DNA of 64,000 nucleotides from Gaiellasilicea sp963730405. GTDB taxonomy: Bacteria; Actinomycetota; Thermoleophilia; Gaiellales; Gaiellaceae. The notes under the pieces are model-generated. The model ran no database searches. It was not told the origin of the DNA and saw nothing but the letters and a program-made list of their open reading frames with translations. The position numbers were made by a program, and so were the translations under genes. The stretch lies in contig CAVSRW010000011.1 in the NCBI GenBank assembly GCA_963730405.1, positions 124,001 to 188,000 on the forward strand, written 5' to 3'. Of this stretch, positions 52,217-62,800 are shown piece after piece; the first letter of the stretch is position 1; every line of letters starts with the position of its first letter.

Positions 52217-54608
52217 GGCGCTCGCCTGCCGGGTCGTAGAGGGGCTCGTCGGAGACCTCTCCCCCGACCCACTCGCCGAAGATCTCGACTTCGACCGGCG
52301 TCCCTCGCGCGACGCTCGCGGCGGGCAGGTACGCAAATGCGATCGAACGCCCGACCGTGTAGCCGAAGCCGCCGCTCGTGACGCGGCCGGCGAGCTCGCC
52401 GCCCACGCGCACCGGCTCGGAGCCGAGCGCGACGGCCCGAGGCTCGGCGAGCGTCAGACAGGCGAGCCGACGCTCGGGCTCGCCGCGCGCGAGCAGAGCG
52501 TCTCTCCCGAGGAAGTCCTTCTCCGGCTTGACCGCGAACCCGAGCCCGGCCTCGTAGGGCGTGTCGTCGGCCGTGATGTCCGAGCCCCAGACGCGGTAGC
52601 CCTTCTCGAGCCGGAGCGAGTCGATCGCCTTGTAGCCGCCGGCGAGGAGCCCGTGCGGCCGCCCGGCCTCCCAGAGCGTGTCCCAGAGCCGCAGCCCGAA
52701 CTCGGACGGGCAGTAGAGCTCCCAGCCGAGCTCGCCGACATAGGTGACGCGGAGCGCGAGGCACGGGACGTCGCCGATCGCCAACTCGCGGGCGCGCATG
52801 TACGGGAAGTCGAGCGGGTCGGTCGTCAGCGACGCGACGATCTCACGGCTCGCAGGGCCCCAGATCCCGATGCAGGCGTACTTCGAGGTCACGTCGTCGA
52901 CCGTGACCGAGCCGTCGTCGGGCGCGTGCTGGCGAATCCAGGCGAGATCGTGACGGCCGAACGCGGTGCCCGTGACGATCCGGAAGCGGTCCTCGGCGAG
53001 CCGTGTGACCGTGAAGTCGCACTCGATCCCACCTTTCGCGTTCAGCATCTGCGTGTAGGTGATCGCGCCAACCTGACGCGCGACGCGGTTGTCGCAGAGC
53101 CACTCGAGCAGCTCCGCAGCGCCGGGGCCTGCGACCTCGATCTTCGCGAACGAGGACTCGTCGAAGAGCGCGGCCGACTCACGGCAGGCGGCGTGCTCGG
53201 CGCCGACCGCCGGTGACCAGTGCCGGCCTGCCCACCCGCGCGGCCGGAGTCCCTCGTCGCCGGAGGGAGCGTTCGGCTCGAACCAGTTCGCGCGCTCCCA
53301 GCCAGACTTCTCGCCGAAGGCGGCGCCCAGCTGCTCGAGGCGCGGGTAGGCCGGCGAGAGGCGGAGCGGCCGGCCCGCCTCGCGCTCGTGCCCGGGGTAC
53401 TTGACGTCGTAATACGTCGAGTAGACCTCCGTCGTTCGCGCGAGCGTGTACGAGCGGCTCGCATACGCGGCGCCGAAGCGGCGCGAGTCCATGTGCCAGA
53501 CGTCGAGGCTCGGCGTCCCCTCGACGATCCACTCGGCGACGAGCTTCCCCATCCCACCGGCGCCGGCGAGGCCATGGGCGCAGAAGCCGGCGGCGACCCA
53601 GAAGCCGCGGACGTCGGTCGGCCCGAGGATGAACTCGCCGTCCGGGGTGAAGGCCTCGGGCCCGTTGATCAGACGCACGACCTCCATCTCCTCCAGCTGC
53701 GGCACCCGCCGGACGGCGTTCTCGAGCAGCGGCTCGAAGCGCGGCCAGTCCTCCTCGAGCAGCTTGCCGTTGAAGTCGCCCGGGATCCCGTCGAGCGACC
53801 ATGGAGCCGGATCGCGCTCGTAGCCGCCCATGATCAGACCGCCCGACTCGGGGCGGAAGTAGACGAGGAGCGACGGGTCGCGCATCGTCGGCATGTCGAG
53901 CGGCAGCCCGGCAGGCCGCGTGACGAGGTACTCGTGCGCCATCGGCACGACCGGCACGGTCACGCCGGCGAGCCGTCCCAGCTCGGCCGCGAACATGCCG
54001 CCCGCGTTGACGACGACGTCCGCCTCGATGGCTCCCTTGTCCGTGACGACGCCGGTCACCCGTCCCTTCTCGGTCACGATCGCCGTCACCCGCGTGTTGG
54101 TCGCGATCTCGGCACCGGCGCGGCGCGCGCCCTCGGCCAGGGCGAAGGTCAGCTGCGAGGGGTCGACGTAGCCGTCGGTCGGCAGGTAGGCGGCGCCCAG
54201 CACCCCCTCGGTGCTCATCGGCGGGAACAGCGCCTGTGCGTCACCGGCCGAGATCAGCTCGAGCGGCAGGCCGAAGGTCTTCGCCCAGCCCGCCTGCCGC
54301 GCGATCTCCTCCAGCCGCTCCGGTGCGGACGCAAGCCGTAGCGAGCCCACCTCGCGCCAGCCGGTCTCGAGCCCGACCTCGTCCCCGATCGTCCGGTAGA
54401 GCTCGACGCTCGCCATCATCATCTTCGTCAGCGAGAGCGACCCTCGCAGCTGCCCGACGAGACCGGCCGAGTGGAAGGTCGAGCCGGAGGTGAGGTCGGC
54501 CCGCTCGACGAGGAGGACGTCGTCCCAGCCGAGCTTCGCGAGCCAGTAGAGGATCGAGCAGCCGCCGACGCCCCCGCCGATCACCACTGCCCTCGCCCGC
54601 GTCCGCAT
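52206..54608 (-). CDS. FAD-dependent dimethylglycine/sarcosine dehydrogenase-like protein with GcvT domain
   Basis: An 800-residue two-part enzyme. N-terminal DAO-type FAD domain: RAVVIGGGVGGCSILYWLAKLGWDDVLLVERADLTSGSTFHSAGLVGQ (GxGxxG, and the S-T-x-H motif for covalent FAD linkage in this family), ending near FCAHGLAGAGGMGKLVAEWI. C-terminal folate-binding GcvT-like domain (about 430-790) with RESAALFDESSFAKIEVAGPGAAELLEWL and GYRVWGSDITADDTPYEAGLGFAVK. Oxidatively demethylates an N-methylated amino acid, passing the methylene group to tetrahydrofolate. ATG at 54606-54608 lies 6 nt after TACGTT. Confidence 0.92.
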   Translation of the reverse strand: MRTRARAVVIGGGVGGCSILYWLAKLGWDDVLLVERADLTSGSTFHSAGLVGQLRGSLSLTKMMMASVELYRTIGDEVGLETGWREVGSLRLASAPERLEEIARQAGWAKTFGLPLELISAGDAQALFPPMSTEGVLGAAYLPTDGYVDPSQLTFALAEGARRAGAEIATNTRVTAIVTEKGRVTGVVTDKGAIEADVVVNAGGMFAAELGRLAGVTVPVVPMAHEYLVTRPAGLPLDMPTMRDPSLLVYFRPESGGLIMGGYERDPAPWSLDGIPGDFNGKLLEEDWPRFEPLLENAVRRVPQLEEMEVVRLINGPEAFTPDGEFILGPTDVRGFWVAAGFCAHGLAGAGGMGKLVAEWIVEGTPSLDVWHMDSRRFGAAYASRSYTLARTTEVYSTYYDVKYPGHEREAGRPLRLSPAYPRLEQLGAAFGEKSGWERANWFEPNAPSGDEGLRPRGWAGRHWSPAVGAEHAACRESAALFDESSFAKIEVAGPGAAELLEWLCDNRVARQVGAITYTQMLNAKGGIECDFTVTRLAEDRFRIVTGTAFGRHDLAWIRQHAPDDGSVTVDDVTSKYACIGIWGPASREIVASLTTDPLDFPYMRARELAIGDVPCLALRVTYVGELGWELYCPSEFGLRLWDTLWEAGRPHGLLAGGYKAIDSLRLEKGYRVWGSDITADDTPYEAGLGFAVKPEKDFLGRDALLARGEPERRLACLTLAEPRAVALGSEPVRVGGELAGRVTSGGFGYTVGRSIAFAYLPAASVARGTPVEVEIFGEWVGGEVSDEPLYDPAGERLRA

Positions 54609-54614
54609 CGGGGG

Positions 54615-54620
54615 AACGTA
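54615..54620 (-). promoter_or_regulatory. Putative -10 element (TACGTT) for leaderless dehydrogenase gene
   Basis: TACGTT-N6-ATG on the minus strand. The intergenic gap to the divergent corA-like gene is 30 bp. Confidence 0.4.
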
Positions 54621-54638
54621 AACCGTCAGGATGCGCAC

Positions 54639-55649
54639 GTGATCGTGGACTGCGCTGTCTACGGCGAGGGCCGGCGGCTCGAACGGCACCGGGAGGTCGC
54701 GGGTGTGCGTTCGACGGCGGCTGCCGCCCGCGGCTTTGCCTGGGTAGGGCTCGTCGAGCCGACTGCCGAGGAGTTCGACGCCGTCCGCCGCGAGTTCGAC
54801 CTGCACGAGCTCGCGGTCGAGGACGCCGTCGGCGCGCACCAGCGGCCGAAGCTCGAGGTCTACGGCGAGACGCTCTTCCTGGTGATCAAGACGGTGCGCT
54901 ACCTCGGGCCGGAGGAGCTCGTCGACACCGGCGAGGTGATGGTCTTCGTCGGCCCCGACTTCCTGATCACGGTTCGGCACGGTGAGGCGGGCGGGCTCGG
55001 CAACGCACGCGAGCAGCTGGAGCTGCAGCCGGCGCTGCTCGCTCTCGGCCCCGGTGCCGCACTCCACGCGATCGTCGACCGGATCGTCGACGCCTACGAC
55101 CCGGTCGTCGACGGGGTGCTCGAGGACATCGAGGAGGTGGAGACAGAGGTCTTCTCGCCGCAGGGCGCGAACCCGGTCGAGCGCATCTACCGGCTGCGGC
55201 GCGAGGTGCTCGAGTTCGCCCGTGCGACAGGCCCGCTCCGACCGGCGCTGCGCGAGCTGACGCTGCCCGGCGTCCCCAACATCGACGAGCAGTTGCTTCC
55301 GTACTTCCGCGACGTCGCCGACCACGCCGCCAGGGTCGGCGACCAGGTCGAGGGATTCGGCGCCCTGCTCGCGGGCGCGCTGCAGGCGAACCTGACGCAG
55401 GTGAGCGTGCGTCAGAACGAGGACATGCGCCGGATCTCGGCCTGGGTCGCGATCATCGCCGTCCCGACCGCGGTCGCGGGGATCTACGGGATGAACTTCG
55501 AGCACATGCCCGAGCTCGGGTGGCGCTACGGCTATTTCGCCGTCATGGCCCTGATCCTGGTCGTCTGCGTCGCGCTGTACGTCAGGTTCAGGCGCGTCGG
55601 CTGGCTCTATGCCGAACCGGTCCGCAACGATCCGCGTAGACGTGGATGA
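54639..55649 (+). CDS. corA: CorA-family magnesium/cobalt transporter
   Basis: A 336-residue CorA-type channel. Long acidic/helical cytoplasmic part (VDRIVDAYDPVVDGVLEDIEEVETEVF, RRISAWVAIIAVPTAVAGIYGMNFEHMPEL), with the YGMNF signature between two C-terminal transmembrane helices and a basic end. Homopentamer importing Mg2+ or Co2+/Ni2+. GTG at 54639-54641 is preferred; an ATG at 54631 is followed in its own frame by CGC ACG TGA, overlapping that GTG. The gap to the divergent gene is 30 bp. Confidence 0.93.
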   Translation: MIVDCAVYGEGRRLERHREVAGVRSTAAAARGFAWVGLVEPTAEEFDAVRREFDLHELAVEDAVGAHQRPKLEVYGETLFLVIKTVRYLGPEELVDTGEVMVFVGPDFLITVRHGEAGGLGNAREQLELQPALLALGPGAALHAIVDRIVDAYDPVVDGVLEDIEEVETEVFSPQGANPVERIYRLRREVLEFARATGPLRPALRELTLPGVPNIDEQLLPYFRDVADHAARVGDQVEGFGALLAGALQANLTQVSVRQNEDMRRISAWVAIIAVPTAVAGIYGMNFEHMPELGWRYGYFAVMALILVVCVALYVRFRRVGWLYAEPVRNDPRRRG

Positions 55650-55670
55650 CACCGACCGAAGGGGGATCCC

Positions 55671-56072
55671 GTGACACGCCGCCTGCTCACGCTCGCACTG
55701 CTGCTGCTCACACTCGGCCTCGCGCTCGCCGGCTGCGGCGGAGACGACGACGACAACGGTGACGCGGCCGCGACGACGGCGTCGAGCGGCGGCGAGGCGG
55801 GCGGAACGACGCTGAACGGCTCGGTCGGCCCCGGCTTCGAGATCAGCCTCGACGGCACGGACGGCCTCCAGCCGGGCGACTACACACTCGTCATCGACGA
55901 CCAGGCGCCTGAGCACAACTTCCACCTCACCGGCCCCGGGGACGTCGACGTCTCGACGGACGTCTCGGCCGAGGGCGAGGAGTCGTTCGACGTCACGCTC
56001 GAGACGGGCGAGTACACCTTCGTCTGCGACCCGCATGCGAGCCAGATGCGCGGCACGTTCACCGTGGGCTGA
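55671..56072 (+). CDS. Cupredoxin-like lipoprotein
   Basis: A 133-residue secreted lipoprotein. Lipobox LALAGC (residues 17-22), an Asp/Gly/Ala linker, then an eight-strand cupredoxin domain. Possible copper ligands: His in APEHNFHL, Cys in FVCDPH, His in DPHASQM and Met of SQM, the order used by plastocyanin-like type 1 sites. Could be an electron carrier or a copper-binding protein. GTG start with GGGGG 6 nt upstream, 21 bp after corA. Confidence 0.85.
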   Translation: MTRRLLTLALLLLTLGLALAGCGGDDDDNGDAAATTASSGGEAGGTTLNGSVGPGFEISLDGTDGLQPGDYTLVIDDQAPEHNFHLTGPGDVDVSTDVSAEGEESFDVTLETGEYTFVCDPHASQMRGTFTVG

Positions 56073-56126
56073 GCGCACGCGCCGTCAAGGCGTATCCCGC
56101 AGCTGCCGATAGCCGTTCTCGTGGCG

Positions 56127-56213
56127 ATGAACACGACCCTGAAGATCGTGGCGACCGTCTCGGTGCTCGCGCACGCGACAGCGGCGGCGGCCGTGCTCCT
56201 CCCGCGGCGCTAG
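56127..56213 (+). CDS. Possible 28-residue hydrophobic peptide
   Basis: ATG 56127 to TAG 56211-56213 reads MNTTLKIVATVSVLAHATAA followed by AAVLLPRR: one hydrophobic helix with a basic end, like a small membrane peptide. A GTG at 56121 would add two residues. No clear Shine-Dalgarno. Its TAG shares CTAG with the convergent choline-kinase-like gene, as for three other convergent pairs in the window, which slightly supports it. Could be chance. Confidence 0.3.
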   Translation: MNTTLKIVATVSVLAHATAAAAVLLPRR

Positions 56214-57085
56214 CCCAGCGCGCGTCTGAACGCGCGGTCCGCCGCCGTCTCCTCGAGCCGCTGGAAGTGCTGGTCCGCGTAGGCGGCGAAGTCGAACTCG
56301 AGGTCGGAGAGGGCCTGCTGGACGACGCCCCACATCGCCTCGCGGAAGTCGGACATGAACCGCATCAGCGTCAGCGCGCGATCGTGCTCGGGCGCCGCGT
56401 CGCCGAAGTAGGCGCGGAGCAGCTCTCTCGTCTCCTCCGCGGGCAGGCCGTTGTTGACGGCGAAGTTCGCGAGGTCGAAGTAGACGTCGCCCATGCCGGC
56501 GTACTCCCAGTCGACGATCCTGATCCGGCTTCCGTCGTCGATGAAGTTGGCGGTCAGGAGGTCGTTGTGGCAGGGGCGCTCGGGGACGGCCCCACGCGCC
56601 CGCTCGACCTCGGCGGCCGTCACGCGCGCGCGCTCGTAGGCCTGCGGCACGCGGATGCCGTGGGCGGCGGCGGTCGCGGCGTACGCCTCGACGACGCGAA
56701 AGGCGTCGAAGCGCGCCGGGATCGGCGGCCCGGCGTGGACCGCCCGCAGCGCCTGGGCGACGCGCCTGATCGGCTCCGGCTCGCGCAGCGCCTCCGGCAC
56801 CACGACCTCGCCCTCGATGAAGCGCGTGACCAGGTAACCCTCGGGCTCGATGAACGCCACTACCTCCGGCCCGACGCCGACTGCGGCCGCCGCGAGCGAG
56901 GCCTCGTGCTCGGCGCGCCGGTCGATCCCGAGCAGCTCCGTGTCCTTGCCGCCGACTCGGAGGACATACGTGCCGCCGTCGACCGCCACCTTGAAATTGC
57001 GGTTGGTGATCCCGCCGCCGAGCACCTCGATCTCGGCTTCGCGGCCGGGCCAGACGCGCTCGACCATCTCCTCGACCCCGGGCAT
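56210..57085 (-). CDS. Choline/ethanolamine kinase-like phosphotransferase
   Basis: A 291-residue APH/choline-kinase-fold protein. EVLGGGITNRNFKVAVDGGTYVLRVGGKDTELLGIDRR is the nucleotide-binding loop characteristic of the choline kinase/LicA group, RPCHNDLLTANFIDDGSRIRIVDWEYAGMGDVYFDLANFAVNNGL the Brenner and DWE motifs. Probably phosphorylates choline, ethanolamine or a related amino alcohol; thiamine kinase is a near alternative. ATG at 57083-57085; the open frame upstream is a shadow of AzlC. Confidence 0.88.
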   Translation of the reverse strand: MPGVEEMVERVWPGREAEIEVLGGGITNRNFKVAVDGGTYVLRVGGKDTELLGIDRRAEHEASLAAAAVGVGPEVVAFIEPEGYLVTRFIEGEVVVPEALREPEPIRRVAQALRAVHAGPPIPARFDAFRVVEAYAATAAAHGIRVPQAYERARVTAAEVERARGAVPERPCHNDLLTANFIDDGSRIRIVDWEYAGMGDVYFDLANFAVNNGLPAEETRELLRAYFGDAAPEHDRALTLMRFMSDFREAMWGVVQQALSDLEFDFAAYADQHFQRLEETAADRAFRRALG

Positions 57086-57096
57086 GTCGCGCGATC

Positions 57097-57400
57097 CTAG
57101 AACAGCCGGATCAGGGCGGCGGTCGCCGCGGCGACGACCATCACCGCGATCAGCGGCGCCCGTAGCCACACCGCGACCGCTCCCGCGGCGACGCCGGCCA
57201 GGCGCTCGTCGAACACGAGCTCGCGGTCGCCTCCGACCGTCTGCGTGACGACGAGGGCGGCGAGCATCGCCGGTGCCAGCACGTCGACGACCGACGCGAC
57301 TCGCGCCGGCAGCTCGCGCCTGCCGAGCATGACGGGGCCTGCGGCCTTGAACATCATCGTCACCGCGCCCAGGACACGCGATCACGAGCCACGTCGTCAC
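57097..57400 (-). pseudogene. azlD: AzlD-like branched-chain amino acid export subunit, frameshifted
   Basis: Reads VTTWLVIA from the GTG at 57400, then in a second frame VLGAVTMMFKAAGPVMLGRR to ALIRLF. Removing one base near 57376 restores a 100-residue protein with four hydrophobic segments, the normal AzlD size. GTG overlaps the azlC stop as GTGA. With AzlC it forms a branched-chain amino acid exporter. Without correction an internal ATG could give an 88-residue protein. Sequencing error is the simplest explanation. Confidence 0.8.
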
Positions 57401-58048
57401 CGGCGGAGCCCGATCAGCGCGGCGAGACTGGCGGCGACGATCGGCACACCAGGCGGGGCGATCGGAAGCAGCACCAGCGTGATCACTGCGGCCGCGACCG
57501 CGGTCATGACCGCCCGGCGGCTGCGCAGATACGGGGCCAGCAGCGCGAGGAAGAGCGCCGGGAACGCCGCGTCGAGGCCGATCGCCCCCGGGTCGAGCAG
57601 GTCGCCCACGACGGTGCCGAGCGCGGTCCCGCCGACCCAGAGGACGTAGAGGAAGAGCCCGACGCCGATCAGGATCCCGTACTCGAAGCGGCCGCTGCGC
57701 CCCGCGAGCGCCCACGACTCGTCCACGATCAGCTGCGACTCGATCGCCCGCCGCCGGCGCGAGCCGGGGAAGATCGGCGCGACCGCGATGCTGAGCGGGA
57801 CATAGCGCGCGTTCAGGAGCAGCGCCGCGACGATCGCAGCCGCAGCTCCGCCGCCGTCGTCGAGGATCGTCGCGGCCGCGAACTGCGCCGAGCCGGCGAA
57901 CGTTGTCGCGGACATGAGCACGGCCTCCAGCCAGCTCATGCCCGCGTCGAGGGCGAGCACGCCGAATGCGGCGCCGAAGAGAAACGGGCGCGGCGGCGAG
58001 CGGGAGCGCCGCGCGGATTCCGTCGCGAGTGCGGGCGGCCTGCTGCAC
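57397..58048 (-). pseudogene. azlC: AzlC-family branched-chain amino acid exporter, frameshifted
   Basis: The first part from GTG 58048 reads VQQAARTRDGIRAALPLAAAPV. The second, in another frame, reads FLFGAAFGVLALDAGMSWLEAVLMSATTFAGSAQFAAATILDDGG, the hallmark of AzlC, to VAASLAALIGLRR. The frame changes near 57977-57985. With one indel corrected it is about 217 residues with some five to six membrane segments. TAGCGT stands 6 nt before the GTG, supporting this start. Partner of AzlD. Confidence 0.82.
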
Positions 58049-58054
58049 CGTCCG

Positions 58055-58060
58055 ACGCTA
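58055..58060 (-). promoter_or_regulatory. Putative -10 element (TAGCGT) for leaderless azlC
   Basis: TAGCGT-N6-GTG on the minus strand, the same sequence and spacing as at 32625-32630. Confidence 0.45.
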
Positions 58061-58071
58061 CAGAGACACGT

Positions 58072-58105
58072 GCGGGTGGGAGCGGCCGGAGCCGCTCCCA
58101 CCCGC
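58072..58105 (-). terminator. Perfect 15-bp hairpin after the 5'-nucleotidase gene
   Basis: GCGGGTGGGAGCGGC (58072-58086), loop CGGA, GCCGCTCCCACCCGC (58091-58105). It lies 8 bp after the stop of the secreted nucleotidase and upstream of azlC. Confidence 0.8.
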
Positions 58106-58112
58106 GATCGAG

Positions 58113-59839
58113 CTACGGAAGCCGCGTGATGCGGTTCTGCGGCCCCGGCGAGACGCCGGGCGGCGAGTTGGCGTCCACGTACGCGACGAGCGCGTCGAGG
58201 TCGATGTCGCCGCCGAGCGAGTTGGTGCACGTGGTGAACACGATGTACCCGTCCCCGCCGGTGGCGAGGAAGTTGTTCATCGCCACGCGGTAGTTGGTGA
58301 GCGGGTTGATCGCCACGCCGCCGATCTTGATCGAGGCGATGTCGATCTTGCTCCCCGGCGCGGCCGAGGCGCTGTACGAGTACGTGAAGCCGTTCGACAC
58401 CTGCAGGATCCCGTTCCCACCCTGGAACTGCTGCTCGAGCAGCGCGTCGATCTGCGCACCCGTGCAGGTCTTCACCGTCATCACGTTGCTGAACGGCTGG
58501 ACCTGGAACAGCTCGCCGTACGTCACCTCGCCGGGCGCCTCGGTGCCCGCCTGGGTGTTGAAGAACAGGCCGCCGTTGCGGATGCCGCCCGCGTTCATGA
58601 AGGCCACCACGGCGCCGCCCTTCTCGGCGGGGGAGGTCGCAGCGAGCTGGGCGTCGGCGATCACGTCGCCCGCCGCCGACTCACCGGCCGCGTTGTTGGT
58701 GGCGCGTGATGTCCGCCGTGATATCCGACGATGCGGTTCGCGAGCGGAGCCGACAGCGTGTTGTACTTGTCGACCAACGCCGTCAGGTCGGCGGCCTTCG
58801 CGACCGTTCGCGGACACCGGCACGTTGTTGACCTTCGCCGCGACGACGTCCTTCGTCGCCCGCGAGAGCGTCAGGTCGATGTCGGTGACGATGCGGCCGT
58901 TCGCGCCCGCGCCGGTGACGATCTTGCCGTCGAGGACGCAGTTGACGGCCCAGTTCGTGTGGCCGGTGACGACGACGTCGATCTCGTCGTCCATCGCGTC
59001 GACGATCGGCGGGATCGCGCCGGTCGGGTTGGCGCAGTCGTTGATCCGGTCGGCCCCCGCGCCGGTGCCGTTCCCGGCGGTGCTCGTGCGGCCGCCCTCG
59101 TGCAGGAGCACGATGATCGTCTCGACGTTCTGCGCCTGCAGGTGCGGCACGAGCGCGTTCACCGTCTCCGCCTCGTGCGGAGAAGTTCACCGACGAGACA
59201 GCGGTCGGGACGACGATCGTCGGGGTCTCCAGCGTCGTCATGCCGACGATGGCGACCTTGACGCCGTTGAAGTGCTCGATCGCGTAGGGCGGGAAGATCG
59301 TCTCGCCCGTGTCCTTGTACGCCACGTTCGCGGCGAGGAAGTCGAACGACGCGCCACCGAACGGATCGCCGTCCTGGCACCCGTCGACGGGATGACAGCC
59401 GCCGTTCTGCATCCGCAGCAGCTCGTCGACGCCTTCGTCGAACTCGTGGTTCCCGACACCGTTGTAGTCGAGCTCCATCAGGTTGAACGCCTCGATCGTC
59501 GGCTCGTCGTGGAACAGCGCCGAGATCAGCGGCGACGCGCCGATCAGGTCACCGGCCGAGACGAACAGCGTGTTCGGGTTCGTCGCCCGCAGCTCACGGA
59601 CGTACGTGGCGAGGTACTCGCACGCCGCCGAACTCCGGCGTCCCCGACGGCCCGAGGCGGCCGGCGGAGCCCGCCGGCGGCTGCAGCGCGCCGTGGAAGT
59701 CGTTCAGGCCCAGAATCTGGATCTCCGTCGTCTGCGCGTTCTCCGCAGCGCGCGGCGACGGATCGCCCTTCGCCCCGGCCGCAGGTACCACGGCGATCGC
59801 AACGGCGAGCGCCGCAACCGCCAGAAGTGTCTTTCTCAT
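58113..59839 (-). pseudogene. Secreted bifunctional metallophosphatase/5'-nucleotidase (UshA-like), several frameshifts
   Basis: Pieces in different frames line up into one protein of about 575 residues. They are a signal peptide (MRKTLLAVAALAVAIAVVPA, start 59839), IQILGLNDFHGALQPP (metal site), YVRELRATNPNTLFVSAGDLIGASPL, LDYNGVGNHEFDEGVDELLRM, VPHLQAQNVETIIVLLHEGG, VVVTGHTNWAVNC, and a C-terminal substrate domain (GGAVVAFMNAGGIRNGG, TYGELFQVQPFSNVMTVK, FLATGGDGYIVF). Frames change near 59621, 59178, 58807, 58728 and 58709. All family motifs are intact apart from these indels, so a run of base-calling errors is more likely than decay. Would release nucleosides from extracellular nucleotides. 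Confidence 0.85.
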
Positions 59840-59889
59840 CCTCACTCTCCCCATTTCTCCCCGCTTGTTTGTCATAGGACTTCGCTCCG

Positions 59890-62800
59890 TCAGTCCTGCA
59901 GGAGCAGCTGCGCCTCGAGCACGAGCGCGGCAGCTGCCGTCGGTGTGATGAACCTGGGCGTCTTGTCCTGCACCTGGTCGATGAAGGCCTCGAGCTGGTC
60001 GTCGCCCACCTTCGGCACGCGATCGAGATGCTGCTGGAGCTGCGTGCACGTGTTGTTGCCCGTGATCGCGCCGTTCTCGCAGTAGAGCGCGAGCAGCGCC
60101 TGGAGCCGCGCCAGCGTCGCCTCGAGGGCGAACCGCGACGACATCGGATCGTGATCCGAGAGTCCGCGGGCACCGTCTCCCGGGTAGTCCGCCGGGAAGT
60201 CGGCGTTCACGTGCGCGACGCGCGTCTGCACGAGCTCCTCGAGCAGGTTGTCGGTCACGAACTGCCCGTCCAGCGTCTGCGCCATGCCGACGAAGACGTA
60301 CGAGTACGCGGCCGCCGGCACCTCGGCGACGAGCGTGTCCCACAGGTTCTCGAGCCCCTGGTCGTAGAGCGGGCCGAGCTGGTCGCTCGGGGGAACGAGC
60401 GGATCGTCCGGGCGCGGGAAGACGTTGAAGTCCCCGCCCGCGACGACACGCTCGCCGTCACCGAGTGCATCGACGATCGCCGCCAGATACCGCGCCTGCT
60501 CACGCCGCTGCGCGACGCGACCGTCGGGCGTCGACGAGAAGTGGTTCGAGATCGCGTAGACGTCGATCCATGCCCCGACGCCGACCCCGGTCCGCCAGAT
60601 CCTGAACAGCCCCACCTGCGGATCGCGCGTGTAGACCTCGACACCGTCCCTCTGGTTCGACGGGAGCGCGAGGATCTCGGGCGGCAGCGGCGCGTTCAGC
60701 GCCTTCGGGTTCTGGACGTCGGCGTTGTAGGCGTTGCCAGGCGTGACGTACTGCACCTCCGGGCTCGAGCCGAGCACGGGATGGCCGGCGGTCGCAGGCA
60801 GGAGCTCGACCCGGTCGGTCCGGTACATCAGCGCCGCGACGATGCCGCGGTCGTCCGAGCCGTCACGGTCGTACGCGGCGTCGTAGGCGATCCCGCTCTG
60901 CGCCCGGATGCGGAGCGCGAGCTCCTGCAGCGTGTCGGGCTTGCCGTCCGCGTTGTTGACCGCCCCGCAGCTGAGCGCGCCGGCGGCGACCGTGCAGATG
61001 TCCTGATCCTCCGCCTCCTGGACGAGGATCACGTCGGGCGCGTGCAGATCGCCCACGATCTGCTCCGCGATCAGCCCGAGGCGCTCCTGGTAGACGGCGT
61101 TCGAGGCCGGGACGTAGTCGAACGGCGGGCTGACGCCGGGGCAACCGGTGTTGCCGACGAAGTCGCAGCCGTCGAACGGATCGTCGCGGAAGTCGTAGAG
61201 GTTCTCGACGTTGTAGTCCCCGACCGCGTACTCGACCGTCCGCGCGGGCGGAGTCGGCGGAGCGTTCAGGGCCGGATCGATCCCGTTCACGAGCGACGGC
61301 GTCACCGTCGTCTCGATCCGGTACTTGTTGAAGCTGAAGTTGAGCCCGCCGACGAGCGCGTTGGTGACGCGGCCGAACGTGCGGCTCGGCGGCAGCAGCA
61401 GCGTGTTGTCCGACGCGAGCGACTTGAGGCCGAGCGCGCCGACGAGGATGCGGAAGCCGTTGCCGTTGTCGACGAGACCGGGCAGATCGTCGAGCGGATG
61501 CGCGTCGCGGAAGACGCGCTGGGCGTACCCGCTCCGCGCCGCGATCTCGCTGTCGCCGCGGACGAGCCACATCTCGGCGTCGGCAGTGGCCGGGAAGACG
61601 TCGAGCCCGTCGGTGATGAGCGAGTTCGCGGGGACGCGGAGGCGCATGCTCTCCAGGCGCTCCCAGTAGGTGTTCGCGTCGTCGAACACGGCCGGCGGAT
61701 TGGCGTCGACCGGCGGGATCAGCGCGTCGACGTCGAGCGCCGTACCCGTGCGCGCGACGAGGCGCGGGCTCGAGAGCTGGGTGAAGAAGAAGAACTCGGA
61801 GACGTTGCCGCGGAGCACGATCTCGTCGCCGACCTGCGGGACGTATGCCGGCTGCGAGCCGTCGACGTTGAGGACGTCGGAGAACGCGCCCATGAAGATC
61901 CAGATCCCGTCCGAGGTGGTCGGGTCGCCGTCCGCCTGTGCGGCCGTGTTCTGGATGAAGAAGCCGAACTGGTTCGCGCCCGTATTGGTGCGGGCGAGCG
62001 TCTTCTCGTAGACGACGCCCTTGATGAACACGGTCTGCCCGCTGCCGTTGCCGAGGGCCGGCGCGAACGGCGAACGATGGGTGAGCCCGCCGCGTGGCGA
62101 CGGAGCCCTGGACGGCGCCGATCGGCTTGATCTCGTTGACCGAGACGGTGAACGAGCACGTGCCGGTCTGCGGCGTGGCGTCGCCGTTGGTCGCGGTCAG
62201 CTCCACCGTGTACGTGCCGGGTGCGACGGTCGAGGCGACGGACACCGTCGCCGACGCGGTGCCGCCGGCGGCGCTCGCCGGCGTCTGGCTCGTGATCGAG
62301 ATCCCGGCCGCTGCAGGCGTCACGGTGGCGGTGAAGCCGGTGACCGTGCCGTCCGGATCGGTGGCGGTGACGGTGCGCGTCGCCGTGTCGCCCTGGAGAA
62401 CGCTCAGCGCGCCGCCGCAGGTGACGGTCACGCCCTGGTTCGGCGGCGGCGTGCCCGGGCAGGAGTTGGCGGCGCCGGGCGAGATCGGCCGCAGCAAGAA
62501 GTCGACGCTGTTCTGATCCGTGTCCGACCCGTCCGCGCACCGCGAGAGGCCCTCATCGGCCGTCGCGCTGCCCTCGTCCGGGGCGCCGGTCCCCTCGGTG
62601 TTGCCGGCCGTGTTGCCGCCATAGCTGAGCACGTCGACCGCTGGTCGTCCCGATCAGCAGGCGCAGCGCGTCCGGCTCGCCGTTCTGAATCAGGTCGGTG
62701 TCGGGCGTGGCGTCGAAGTCGCAGTTCGGCGACGGTGGCGGTGTTCGCACAGACGACGAAGTAGTCGCCCGCGGCAAGGTTGACGTTGGGCAGGTCGACC

